A stretch of DNA of 64,000 nucleotides from Chloroflexota bacterium (GCA_026389845.1 JAPLHB010000131.1:62001-126000); one strand, 5' to 3'. Numbered from the stretch's first letter, positions 55,196 through 63,027 are shown. Program-made: numbers and translations. Notes: generated by a model from the sequence alone, not told the origin.

Positions 55196-55834
55196 ATGGT
55201 AACTGATCTGCGGGTATTGGTTGTTGCCGATGATCCGCTTGCGCGCGGGGGGCTGGCGACGTTGCTGGCTGGGCAGCCGGGCGTGATCGTCGCGGGCCGC
55301 GTCTCAGGCCTGGATGATCTGGTCGCGGCCGTGGCGGTCTACCGGCCTGATGTGCTGCTGTGGGACTTGGGCTGGAATCCCGCGTCCACGGTCGAGCGGC
55401 TGGGCCGGCTGGACACCGATGCGCCGGTCGTCGCGTTGCTGGCCGATGAGACACCCGCGGCGCAGGTATGGGCTGCCGGTGTGCGCGGCCTGCTGCGCCG
55501 GGCCGCCGAAGCCGATCAGCTTGTCGCCGCGCTCGCCGCGGTCGCGCAAGGGCTGGTGCTGGTTGATCCGGCGTTCGCCGAGCTATTGATCGAAGCGCCA
55601 GGCGTTTCGGAAAGTGCCAGGCGCTTGCCCCTCGCCGAACCCCTCACCCCCCGCGAGCTGGAGGTCCTCCGCCTGCTGGCCGAAGGGCTGCCCAACAAGA
55701 CCATCGCCGGCTCGCTGAACATCAGCGAGCACACCGTCAAATTCCACGTCAACGCCATCCTCGGCAAGCTCGGCGTAACCTCGCGCACCGAGGCAGTGGT
55801 GCGGGCGACGCGGATGGGGCTGATCCTGCTTTGA
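55196..55834 (+). CDS. LuxR-family response regulator with degenerate receiver
   Basis: A 212-residue NarL/LuxR-type regulator. The receiver (~1-120) keeps the phospho-acceptor candidate Asp in DVLLWDLGW, but the first acidic-pair residue is Ala, the usual Thr/Ser is Ala and the conserved Lys is Arg (GLLRRAA), so phosphorylation control is doubtful. The HTH (~148-210) is intact: [20 protein letters not shown] and [18 protein letters not shown] variant A palindrome (55593-55626) is translated in the linker between the domains. ATG 55196 gives a normal N-terminus; ATG 55145 is possible. A nine-unit heptamer array starts at its stop codon. No partner kinase is adjacent. Confidence 0.75.
   Translation: MVTDLRVLVVADDPLARGGLATLLAGQPGVIVAGRVSGLDDLVAAVAVYRPDVLLWDLGWNPASTVERLGRLDTDAPVVALLADETPAAQVWAAGVRGLLRRAAEADQLVAALAAVAQGLVLVDPAFAELLIEAPGVSESARRLPLAEPLTPRELEVLRLLAEGLPNKTIAGSLNISEHTVKFHVNAILGKLGVTSRTEAVVRATRMGLILL
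55593..55626. repeat. Variant palindromic element A, in frame
   Basis: AAGCGCCAGGC ... GCCAGGCGCTT, with imperfect arms. It sits in the receiver-HTH linker of the LuxR-type gene. Confidence 0.75.
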
Positions 55835-55896
55835 TTGCAGATTGCGGATTGCGGATTGCGGATTGCAGATTGCAGATTGCAGATTGCAGATTGCGG
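55834..55896. repeat. Heptamer array (ATTGCRG), nine units
   Basis: Nine consecutive units with only A/G variation at position 6, beginning at the final base of the LuxR stop codon. Confidence 0.95.
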
Positions 55897-55920
55897 ACGG
55901 CTTGATGTGGTATTTCGGAC

Positions 55921-56116
55921 GAGTTGCCTCTTGCGTGTTGCGTTTTTGCCACCACCTAGCCTTTCTTCCAGGTCGCGAACCAATCCAACGGGCGATGTAA
56001 TCCGCTGCGCCGCGTGGTAGCTTGTTGGTGAGCGTCGAATTCGTTCACGCAACACGCAACACGCAACACGCAACACGCAACACGCAACACGCAACACGCA
56101 ACACGCAACACGCAAC
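55921..56116. repeat. Inverted pair of heptamer arrays upstream of the HtrA-like gene
   Basis: The left arm (55922-55943) has about three GTTGCGT-type units; the right arm (56047-56116) has ten perfect ACGCAAC units, its reverse complement. The right arm ends two bases before the GGAGG ribosome site of the 56131 gene, so unit number sets the length of the leader and the arms can form a long hairpin. Confidence 0.9.
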
Positions 56117-56130
56117 ACGGAGGCAACCCC

Positions 56131-57027
56131 ATGTCCGAAGTTCTTTCCAACCTATCCAACACCCTGGCCGCGGCCGTCGATACCGCCGGGCCGAGCATTG
56201 TGCGCGTCGAGGCGCGGCGGCGGATGCCCGCCAGCGGCGTCGTCTGGTCCAGCGATGGCGTGATCGTCACCGCGCATCATGTCGTCGAGTTCGATGACAA
56301 CATCACGATCGGTCTGGCCGACGGCTCCGAGGTCACGGCCAACCTGGTCGGTCGCGACCCGACGACCGATATCGCGGTGCTCCGGGCCACGGGCGCGCAC
56401 CTGTCGCCGCCGACCTGGGCCGGGGCCGAGACGCTGAAGGTGGGCCACCTGGCGCTGGCGTTGGGCCGGCCCGTCGAAACCATCATGGCGACACTGGGTA
56501 TCGTCAGCGCGCTGCGCAAGGACTGGCGCACGCCAGCCGGCGGCCGGTTCGACTACTACCTGCAAACCGACGTCGTCATGTACCCCGGCTTCTCCGGCGG
56601 CCCACTGGTGGATACGGCCGGCCGGTTCCTGGGGCTGAATAGCTCGGCGCTGCTGCGAGGTGTCAGTCTGACCATCCCGACCGGCACAGTGGCGAGCGTG
56701 GTCGAGACCCTGCTGGCGCATGGTCACGTCCGCCGCGGCTACCTGGGCGTGGGCGCGCAGGTGGTGCGACTACCGGCGGCGTTGGCGCAGCAACTCGACC
56801 AGGAGACCGGCCTGCTGCTCGGCTCAGTCGAACCGAACAGCCCAGCCGAACGCGGCGGCCTCTTCATGGGCGACACCATCGTCGCGCTGGACGGCCATGC
56901 CGTGCATCACCTGGATGATCTGCTGACCCTGCTTACCGGCGACCGCGTGGGTCAGGCCGTGGCCGTGCGCATCGTGCGCGGCGGGCAGGTGCAAGAGGTG
57001 AAGGTGGTGGTGGGGGAACAGGAATAG
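56131..57027 (+). CDS. HtrA/DegP-like serine protease with PDZ domain
   Basis: A 298-residue protease. The trypsin fold (~1-200) has His in VTAHHVV (~50), Asp in TTDIAVLRA (~82) and Ser in [10 protein letters not shown] (~157), so the triad appears complete. One PDZ domain follows (~205-295, [12 protein letters not shown] and [12 protein letters not shown]). There is no N-terminal signal or membrane helix, unlike most HtrA proteins, so it may be cytoplasmic or exported by another route. Its ribosome site GGAGG directly follows a ten-unit heptamer array. It lies convergent to a secreted trypsin-like protease. Confidence 0.85.
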   Translation: MSEVLSNLSNTLAAAVDTAGPSIVRVEARRRMPASGVVWSSDGVIVTAHHVVEFDDNITIGLADGSEVTANLVGRDPTTDIAVLRATGAHLSPPTWAGAETLKVGHLALALGRPVETIMATLGIVSALRKDWRTPAGGRFDYYLQTDVVMYPGFSGGPLVDTAGRFLGLNSSALLRGVSLTIPTGTVASVVETLLAHGHVRRGYLGVGAQVVRLPAALAQQLDQETGLLLGSVEPNSPAERGGLFMGDTIVALDGHAVHHLDDLLTLLTGDRVGQAVAVRIVRGGQVQEVKVVVGEQE

Positions 57028-57030
57028 AAT

Positions 57031-57142
57031 CGTGGTACGTAGTACGTGGTACGTGGTGCGTGGTACGTGGTGCGTGGTACGTGGTACGTGGTACGTGGTA
57101 CGTGGTACGTGGTACGTGGTACGTGGTACGTGGTACGTGGTG
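57031..57142. repeat. Heptamer array (CGTGGTA), sixteen units
   Basis: Sixteen units with rare A/G changes, just after the HtrA-like stop codon. A shorter inverted counterpart (ACGCACC, ACGCAAT, ACGCAAT) lies at 57239-57259. Confidence 0.95.
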
Positions 57143-57171
57143 CGTACTCGATAGTTGTTCAGGTAATCTTT

Positions 57172-57235
57172 TGGACTAGAGGCTTTAGCCGGTCATCCTC
57201 GCAGCCCACTGAAACCGGCTAAAGCCTCGACTCCA
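57172..57235. repeat. Hairpin of element E between convergent genes
   Basis: TGGACTAGAGGCTTTAGCC against GGCTAAAGCCTCGACTCCA. It is flanked by the inverted heptamer arrays and sits between convergent genes, so it could serve as a two-way transcript end. Confidence 0.85.
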
Positions 57236-57238
57236 GAT

Positions 57239-57262
57239 ACGCACCACGCAATACGCAATACG
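57239..57262. repeat. Short heptamer array (ACGCAMY), three units
   Basis: ACGCACC, ACGCAAT, ACGCAAT, ACGGG. It is roughly the reverse complement of the 57031 array and lies just beyond the stop of the minus-strand protease gene. Confidence 0.75.
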
Positions 57263-57264
57263 GG

Positions 57265-58818
57265 CTATTGCCGATCCAACTGAATCGGATCAAGTTCGAG
57301 CAAGTCTGGATCGCTTTCCTCGATCGGCAGCGCGTCATCCTCGGCGATGCGCGTGTAGCCCTTGGCGCCGATGATGACGCTGTAGGTCTCGCCGCGGGCG
57401 AGAGGGGTCTCGATAGTGAAGACGCCGCTGGCGTTGGTGATGCCGTAGGATGCCACGGTATCAGCCTTGCCTTTGCTGTTGTCGCCGTCGAAGTCGCTCA
57501 CCGTCATGCCGGGGATCAGAAAGACGACGGCCGCACCCTGAATCGGCCGGCGGGTGCTGCTGTCCGACACCGTGCCCGTGACCGTCACGTCCTGCGCTTG
57601 GCTCTTGGCCGGCTTTTGCGGTGTGTTCGCCGGTTTGGCGCTGCCCACCACGAACTGCCCCTCCTGCGCCACCTGGCCCTGGAGCGACACTTGCAGGTTG
57701 TAACTCCCCTCCGGCAGACCGCTCTTGCTCTTCAGGTAGAGATCGAGCACGCCCGACTGGCCGAAGCTCCAGCTTAGATCCCCCTGTCCGCTGACCTCTT
57801 TGCCATCGAGTTGCCAACTGTAGGCCCACGGCGCGCCATCGCGCATGTTCTGGTAAGGCACACCCGCGTGAACTTCGAGCGCGCCGGCCTTGAAGGTCGT
57901 GGCGGCGCCGGTCACGCCGTTGTTGAAGCCGGTCCCAAAAGTCAACGCGCCGATATTTTGGTTGCCAGTCACTTGCGGTGCAACCGCCGCGGGGGCCGTC
58001 GTGCCCAGGTCGCCGGTGCTGCCGCCGGCCTTCATCGCCCGCTGGATCAGCGGGACCGCGTGGTTGACCGGGCGGATCAGGTAGATGATGTTCCCCGACT
58101 TGTCCTGCAACCGGGCGGTGGGTACGCCGATCAACTCGCCCTTGTCATTCACCGCAGTGCCGCCGCTGTTCCCTTGATTCACCAGCACATCGGTCTTGAA
58201 CCAATCAATCACCTTGTCATTGTTCTCGTCCATGAAGCCCGAGATTTTGCCTTCGGTCGCGGTCACGGTGTCTCCGCCGATGCCCGGATAGCCGATCACG
58301 AACACCTCGTCCAGCGTTTCGACCATATCGGAGTCGGCAATCGCGGCGTAAACCACGGGCAGCGTCTTGGGCAACGCCTGCTTGCTGTTGGCGTAGGAGA
58401 CGATCTTCATCACCACCAGGTCAATCTCCGCGGAGGCGGCCATCACCTGGGCCACGTAGGTCGGCGTGGGCAGTTGGCGCGGGCTATCGGTGATGGCGAT
58501 GAGCGAAAGCCGCTGCTTGTTGTAGAAGTCCCCCTGCTTGAGGCCCATCCGCTCCAAAGTAGTGTCACGCTCGCCCGCAACGTAGCCCACACAGTGGAAG
58601 TTGGTCAGGATGTACCCTTCGGGGCTGATCATCGTGCCGGAGCAGAGGCTGCCCTGGTTCTTATCCGCGTCGAAGGGGGTCATCAGCTTGACCGAGGCGC
58701 GCAAAATGCGCTGTTGGACGTCCTTCTGGAGCGCCTGGGCCGGTGCGGCGGTCGCCAGCAGCCCGGCGCAGAGCGTCAGCAAAACGAAAGTCGTCAGAAG
58801 TTTATTATGAGATCGCAT
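57265..58818 (-). CDS. Secreted trypsin-like serine protease with C-terminal beta domains
   Basis: A 517-residue exported protease. The signal peptide is ~1-27 (ends PAQA). The S1 domain (~32-240) has His in LTNFHCVG, Asp in EIDLVVMKI and Ser in NQGNSGGTAV, all expected for HtrA/trypsin-like proteins. Residues ~310-395 look like a beta-sandwich ligand-binding region. A carboxypeptidase-regulatory-like domain (~422-510, VTGTVSDSSTRRPIQGA) ends the protein. ATG 58818 is chosen over GTG 58824 because GGGGG lies immediately upstream of it. It is four bases away from the 58829 gene upstream on the same strand, so probably cotranscribed. Confidence 0.85.
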   Translation of the reverse strand: MRSHNKLLTTFVLLTLCAGLLATAAPAQALQKDVQQRILRASVKLMTPFDADKNQGSLCSGTMISPEGYILTNFHCVGYVAGERDTTLERMGLKQGDFYNKQRLSLIAITDSPRQLPTPTYVAQVMAASAEIDLVVMKIVSYANSKQALPKTLPVVYAAIADSDMVETLDEVFVIGYPGIGGDTVTATEGKISGFMDENNDKVIDWFKTDVLVNQGNSGGTAVNDKGELIGVPTARLQDKSGNIIYLIRPVNHAVPLIQRAMKAGGSTGDLGTTAPAAVAPQVTGNQNIGALTFGTGFNNGVTGAATTFKAGALEVHAGVPYQNMRDGAPWAYSWQLDGKEVSGQGDLSWSFGQSGVLDLYLKSKSGLPEGSYNLQVSLQGQVAQEGQFVVGSAKPANTPQKPAKSQAQDVTVTGTVSDSSTRRPIQGAAVVFLIPGMTVSDFDGDNSKGKADTVASYGITNASGVFTIETPLARGETYSVIIGAKGYTRIAEDDALPIEESDPDLLELDPIQLDRQ

Positions 58819-58828
58819 TGTCACCCCC

Positions 58829-60361
58829 TTATTTCACATCCAGCGACGCCAGAATCCTGCGCCATGTCGCGGTCTGGCCCTCGTACTCATCAGCCGGGGC
58901 GGCAAACGTGACGAGTGTCAGTGTGTCGCCGTTGCGCAGCAGGATGTCCTCGGCCCGCATGACCGCGGGGACGCCGGCGCCGGGCGGCTGAACGACGTAG
59001 GCGTAATCCAGCGCCACGGCATCCTTCCCGCCTACTTTGGCCGGTTCGACCCCCAGCGCGTTGTAGCCGAGCAAATCCTGTCCCTGCCGATTGCTCCACA
59101 TCATCGCCAGGTCGCCGAGCGACTGCGCGCCCCGGCCCACTTCGGCCGCGGGAAGCTGGCGCACGCTGACGCCGATCGGCGTCTGGTCAGGAGAAAACGC
59201 GTCGGCCACGTGGAGGAACTGGCCGGGCTGCTCGTCGCGCAGAACCGACCAGCCGGCCGGATAGCTCAGCGCGACGCCGTTCCCGCTGAAGCGCTGCGTC
59301 CGGCCCTCGATTGCGCCGCGCACGAGCAGGCCGACGACGAGCAGGCCGATCACCGCGGCCCAGACGGCCCATTCCGGTTCCGCGCGTGAGGACGTGCCGG
59401 GCGCTGACGTGCCAGGCACTTCCGAAGTGCCTGGCACGTGTGATACGATCGCCGCGCGGGCGTTACGCCGCATGATGACAAAGAGCACGCCGAAGGTGAC
59501 AACTGCGATGACCGCCGCCAGGATCAGCCCGCGCAACGGGGTGGCTTGCAGCCCGGCCCGCGCGATCTGCCCCAGGGCCACGGTGACGACGCCGTTGAGC
59601 ACGGCCGCCAGGATCACCCCCGTGGGCAGCCAGAACGGGCCACGTTGCTTGAATTTGGCCCGGCCCAGGAAGTAGCCGGTGACGCCCGCAAAGCTGGCCT
59701 GCGCTAACGCCGTGACCGCCACGCGCACCGCGCCGATCCCCAGGTCCACCCCGCCGCTGCCGACGACGTAGGCGATGTTCAACATCGTCGCGTAGCCCAG
59801 GCCGGCCGCGGCGCCGTAGATGATGCCATCGGTCTGCTCGTCGTATTCGGCGCTGTTGAAGACGCTATAACGCACCGCCGCGTACTTCAGAAACTCCTGC
59901 ACCACGCCGACAACCAGGATACCGGCGACCAGCCGCAGCAGCAGGGTGTTGCTCGCCCAGGCGTTCACCCGGAAGAAGCCGTTGATCAACGGCTGCCCCA
60001 CGGCGCTCGCCAACAGCGCGCCCAGCACAAACACGCCGATCAGGTAGACCGTCGGCTCCGGCTCCAGGCGGTCCTGGGCGTAGAAAACCGCCAGCCAGAT
60101 AATCGCCGGGACGAGCGCCAGGATGATGCCGGCGATCAGCAGGCCGTCGCCTTGCAGGATCGGGCGCAAAACCGGCGCGAGCAGAGTGACGGCCAGGACA
60201 AAGAGCACCAGTCCCAACACCAGGACGGCTGTGTCGGTCCAGATGTGGCCGCGATGCTTGACCAGCTTGTCATAGTGACGCTGGCAATAGGTCCGGCCGC
60301 CGAACGTCTGGACCGGGCCTTCGATGGCGCTGTTACAGATACAACAGGTGGAGTTTGGCAT
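58829..60361 (-). CDS. PrsW-like intramembrane protease with zinc-finger N-terminus and PsbP-like C-terminus
   Basis: A 510-residue membrane protein. The first ~35 residues hold Cys/His pairs (CCICNSA, then YCQRHYDK) resembling a LIM-like zinc site. About eight helices follow (~48-300) with PrsW hallmarks: VVQEFLKYAAVRY (~155-167, the EExxK-type motif with Gln first) and DEQTDGIIYGAAAGLGYAT (~175-193). After another helix (~345) comes a PsbP/MOG1-like domain (~368-508). Between them, element A is translated (VPGTSEVPGT, ~308-318). A perfect TAAGGAGG precedes the ATG. PrsW proteases cleave membrane-bound regulators; the missing first Glu makes activity uncertain. Confidence 0.75.
   Translation of the reverse strand: MPNSTCCICNSAIEGPVQTFGGRTYCQRHYDKLVKHRGHIWTDTAVLVLGLVLFVLAVTLLAPVLRPILQGDGLLIAGIILALVPAIIWLAVFYAQDRLEPEPTVYLIGVFVLGALLASAVGQPLINGFFRVNAWASNTLLLRLVAGILVVGVVQEFLKYAAVRYSVFNSAEYDEQTDGIIYGAAAGLGYATMLNIAYVVGSGGVDLGIGAVRVAVTALAQASFAGVTGYFLGRAKFKQRGPFWLPTGVILAAVLNGVVTVALGQIARAGLQATPLRGLILAAVIAVVTFGVLFVIMRRNARAAIVSHVPGTSEVPGTSAPGTSSRAEPEWAVWAAVIGLLVVGLLVRGAIEGRTQRFSGNGVALSYPAGWSVLRDEQPGQFLHVADAFSPDQTPIGVSVRQLPAAEVGRGAQSLGDLAMMWSNRQGQDLLGYNALGVEPAKVGGKDAVALDYAYVVQPPGAGVPAVMRAEDILLRNGDTLTLVTFAAPADEYEGQTATWRRILASLDVK
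59407..59439. repeat. Palindromic element A, in frame (minus-strand gene)
   Basis: ACGTGCCAGGCACTTC and its complement, nearly identical to the copy at 3046. Read on the minus strand it again gives VPGTSEVPGT. Confidence 0.9.
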
Positions 60362-60416
60362 CTAATACAACCTCCTTATGATTCTGAACAATACGCCCCA
60401 AGTGTTACGGAACGTA

Positions 60417-61700
60417 TTATGCCTTTTCGACTCGCTGGCGTTCCAACTCGCGCAACTGCATACGCGCCCGCCGGCCGCCATCGGGCAGCGACTCGGCCAT
60501 GCTGAGCGCCAGGCGCAGCCATTTCTCGGCCTCGTTGTACGTCTGTCTTTGGATCAGCAAGGCGGCCAGGTTGGCTGCGGCCGCGGCATCTTTGGGATTG
60601 TGCTTCAGTTCTTCGCGCAAATGCTCCTCGCGCGCCGCCTGCCGGTTATCCGCTGCGAACGCAATGCCCACGTCGAAGATGATATCGAAGATGATGTCCT
60701 TAAACGCTTCCGGCTGATAATTCTCGGCTCGATGCCGGACTATGGTCCGGCTGCGGGGTACAATCATATCCAATTCGCGCACAGCTTGAAGGTGCAATTG
60801 TGCCTGTCCCGCCGACAACTCGCTCGGATGCAGTTCGACGACCTCGCCCCCATCCACGACAGCGTTGATGAGCTGGTCGTGGCCGCCGCACTCCACCGAT
60901 TGCACCAGGATGGGATATTCACTGTGGTTTTGCACTTTCAGTGTATCGTTCTCGCAATAGGCTGAGACGATATCCGCTTCGGCGGTCGCGCCATCGAGGG
61001 CCACCGCAAGGGTGCGGCGTTGCGGGTACTGGACGTCAAGCACCTCAAAGAAGTCGGCTGAATAGTTCTTGAAGATGCCCACGTGCTCGTGTATCTCGTT
61101 GCCTTCCTGCAGTTCGATCACCACGCGCTGGCCGATGAACCGCTCCAGCAGCGGATTATAGACGTTGCTGCCGACCTGCCCCAGTACCTTGCCGCTCAAC
61201 TTGCTGAGGGTGACGTCCGTTTTGTCGCTCAGATATTGCGCCCCGGCCTTCTGCGCGCGTCCCAGGAACAAGCTGAGCACTTCGTTCAGCGAATCGGTGG
61301 CGGTCGCCAGGAAATTGCGCGTCGAGCGGGCCAGACGGCGCAGAAAATTGGGGTGAAACGAATGCTGGATATCTTTCGCCCGCCGCTGCTTGCCCGATTC
61401 GGAAAGCTTGTCGGCGTAGCGGTAGATAGCCTGGATGTCGCCGTATTCCGAGGCGTGGAGGATATAGCTCGATTCGATGTGTTGTTCGTCTTGCACTGCA
61501 TCCAGGTAGCGCAGCTCCAGCCCCGTGGATGCCAGGCTCATGACGCCCCAGACGACTTTGCCGCTGGCACGTTCCAGGGTCACGTGGAAGCCATGGAAGG
61601 ATTTCAGGCAAGCATCTTTGATCGTCGTGCGAATGTAGGCGCCGGTCAGCGTCACTAAGAAGATGAGCGCAATAGTGATGAGCAGGGAGAGGTCTACCAT
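60417..61700 (-). CDS. Membrane-anchored protein with C-terminal TPR, function unknown
   Basis: A 427-residue protein that I do not recognise as a named family. One N-terminal helix (~3-20, LSLLITIALIFLVTLTGAYI) anchors it. The middle (~30-270) contains an alpha-helical part (YGDIQAIYRYADKLSESGKQ) and an all-beta segment. The last ~80 residues form TPR-like helices (DAAAAANLAALLIQRQTYNEAEKWL). The start at 61700 is set by AAGGA nine bases upstream; a TTG at 61709 lacks this spacing. Related proteins in Gram-positive bacteria and Chloroflexota may be scaffold-like. It lies downstream of the selenoprotein genes, separated by a strong hairpin. Confidence 0.6.
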   Translation of the reverse strand: MVDLSLLITIALIFLVTLTGAYIRTTIKDACLKSFHGFHVTLERASGKVVWGVMSLASTGLELRYLDAVQDEQHIESSYILHASEYGDIQAIYRYADKLSESGKQRRAKDIQHSFHPNFLRRLARSTRNFLATATDSLNEVLSLFLGRAQKAGAQYLSDKTDVTLSKLSGKVLGQVGSNVYNPLLERFIGQRVVIELQEGNEIHEHVGIFKNYSADFFEVLDVQYPQRRTLAVALDGATAEADIVSAYCENDTLKVQNHSEYPILVQSVECGGHDQLINAVVDGGEVVELHPSELSAGQAQLHLQAVRELDMIVPRSRTIVRHRAENYQPEAFKDIIFDIIFDVGIAFAADNRQAAREEHLREELKHNPKDAAAAANLAALLIQRQTYNEAEKWLRLALSMAESLPDGGRRARMQLRELERQRVEKA

Positions 61701-61721
61701 GCTGCCCAATCCTTCTTGAGA

Positions 61722-61753
61722 AAACGGGTTTCCCGAAGAAACCCGTTTTCAAC
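61722..61753 (-). terminator. Hairpin ending the selenoprotein transcription unit
   Basis: AAAACGGGTTTC-TTCGG-GAAACCCGTTTT is a perfect 12-bp stem read on the minus strand, four bases after the SelW-like stop. T-run is limited to TTTT inside the stem, so read-through into the 61700 gene is possible. The same palindrome family occurs at 47516. Confidence 0.5.
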
Positions 61754-61756
61754 TTG

Positions 61757-62011
61757 CTATTTCAGCCGGGCGCGCACCTGTTGGATGATGTCATCGTTCG
61801 TGGTGTGCACCCCCGTAGCCGCTTTCGAGTAGATCAACTCCTCGTCAACGGTCACCTCGTAGCGGCCACCGCCCGACGGGATCAACACGATCTCCGTGAT
61901 TGGGTGCTTCTGACCGACCACCGGCTTGAATTGCGACACGAGCGCCTCCGCCATACTGGCGGCTCTGGGCGTGTAGTTTCAGGCGACACAAAATTCGATG
62001 GTGATCTTCAT
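61757..62011 (-). CDS. SelW/Rdx-family selenoprotein (CxxU), TGA read as selenocysteine
   Basis: A short thioredoxin-like selenoprotein (84 residues) with the family start MKITIEFCVA-Sec-NYTPRA. The TGA codon (61981-61979) sits where CxxC relatives have the second cysteine, giving C8-x-x-U11. Downstream the frame continues without break to the natural stop, with conserved VLIPSGGGRYEVTVDEELIYSK. The start ATG at 62011 follows an AGGAG. A GC-rich hairpin (CCGCC-AGTAT-GGCGG) begins about 16 bases after the TGA, in the place of a bacterial SECIS. The first in-frame ATG after the TGA would give an inactive 65-residue fragment lacking the redox site. It is 13 bases from the GrdB-family gene upstream. 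Role: probably a thiol redox enzyme. Confidence 0.8.
61979..61981 (-). other. In-frame TGA, selenocysteine codon of the SelW-like gene
   Basis: Codon 11, within C-V-A-U. TGA serves as an ordinary stop in many neighbouring genes, so general reassignment of TGA is not a likely explanation. Confidence 0.75.
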
Positions 62012-62024
62012 GGCGGCTCCTGGC

Positions 62025-62780
62025 TCACAACGGCCATTCGATGTCGGATGCGATGATGCTGCCTGGCTCGGTCGCGCTCACCAGCACCGCCAGCGCGGCT
62101 CGGATTACGGCCATCTGCGTGTCGGGCTGGCCGGCCGGGCCGAGCGGCGCGCCGTAGGGGAAGTGGACGTAGAGCGCCCGCGGCGTTTTCACGTTGTCGG
62201 TGATGTCCCGGTTCATCACGACACACACGGTCGGGATGCCGGCTTCTTCGATGGCCCGCGCAATCAGTCCCACGGACTGTTGACAAATCGGTCAACAGGG
62301 CGTGAGAAAGACCGCGTCCACCCCGTCGGCAGCCAGGCGACGGGCCACCTGGGGCGCGGTCTGCGTGATCAACTGGTGCGGCTCGGGCAGATAGCCCATG
62401 AAGCTGTAAGCCCAGGGGTACAACCGACCGATCACCCCTTCTTCGACCAACCGTTGAAAGTGGGCGATCGGAAGCGTCACATTCGGGTCGACCGCGGCGT
62501 GGACGTGATCGTAGTGCGTGTGAGCGATGCGCAACCGGACGGCCGGCGTGTCCACGTGAATCTCGCGGAACGTCGGATCACCCAGGTCGTGCCAGGCGTC
62601 GAACGGCAACTGGGTGTCGGCCCGGTACAAGCCGCACGTGGAAAGCAGAGCCACCGTGCTCTGCGCCAGGGGCCTGGTGACCGGCGTCCAGGGGGCCGCG
62701 TCGTTCAGAACCCAGGCGAAGTTCGGGTCATATCTGCGCTGGATGCCCTTCTGCGCTGCCTCCAGTTTGCTGGTGAGCAT
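62025..62780 (-). CDS. GrdB-family (glycine/betaine/sarcosine/proline reductase-like) selenoprotein, TGA read as selenocysteine
   Basis: A 251-residue protein interrupted by one in-frame TGA (62294-62292), at residue 163. The context is DAVFLTPC-U-PICQQSVGLIARAI, the redox UxxC site of the selenoprotein B family (relatives have U or C followed by P-V-C). The N-terminal part (residues ~20-150) contains RLRIAHTHYDHVH, and the C-terminal part holds IPTVCVVMNRD. The frame is continuous on both sides. CAGTCC-GTG-GGACTG forms a perfect hairpin beginning 12 bases after the TGA, at a SECIS-like distance. GGGGAG precedes the ATG. It lies between the YtxH-like and SelW-like genes. Members of this short, stand-alone class have unknown substrates; it is not a full glycine reductase. 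Confidence 0.8.
62261..62294 (-). promoter_or_regulatory. TGA selenocysteine codon plus candidate SECIS hairpin of the GrdB-family gene
   Basis: TGA at 62294-62292, then 12 bases, then the inverted repeat CAGTCC/GGACTG with a GTG loop (62279-62265). Confidence 0.6.
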
Positions 62781-62808
62781 GATTCTCCCCTTTCGGGTCG
62801 CGGCGCTT

Positions 62809-63027
62809 TCAGGCTTTCGCTACGCGTTTCGCCTCGGCGAATTGCGCCTCCAGCTCGGCGCGGCGTTCGGCTGCGGCGCGCCGAGCGTCCTCCAACACGG
62901 CATTCAGGCGCGCCCGAAGCGAAGCCTGGACCTCGTCGCCGGGCTGGGGCGCAAGGAACACCCCGATCGTCGCGCCAACCAGCGCGCCGAACGACAAGCC
63001 GCAGAAGAAATTCAGAACTTTGCGCAT
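62809..63027 (-). CDS. YtxH-like small membrane protein
   Basis: A 72-residue protein with one N-terminal helix (FFCGLSFGALVGATIGVFLA) followed by PQPGDEV and a basic helical tail rich in Arg/Ala, the YtxH pattern. The start at 63027 has GGAGGA upstream; a longer open frame beginning at 63096 would run into the promoter and is rejected. It is 28 bases from the GrdB-family gene and the first of the minus-strand unit under the promoter at 63087-63115. Function unknown. Confidence 0.75.
   Translation of the reverse strand: MRKVLNFFCGLSFGALVGATIGVFLAPQPGDEVQASLRARLNAVLEDARRAAAERRAELEAQFAEAKRVAKA

Noticed and set aside
55834-57262. Regular short tandem arrays as a CRISPR array
   Set aside because: Units are 7 bases with no spacers, and no cas gene is nearby.
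61757-62780. TGA codons explained by TGA meaning tryptophan
   Set aside because: Many genes in the window use TGA as stop, often in ATGA overlaps, and both codons fall in redox motifs where Sec or Cys is expected.
62025-62780. A complete glycine reductase system
   Set aside because: No GrdA- or GrdC/D-type gene is present and the protein is far shorter than GrdB.
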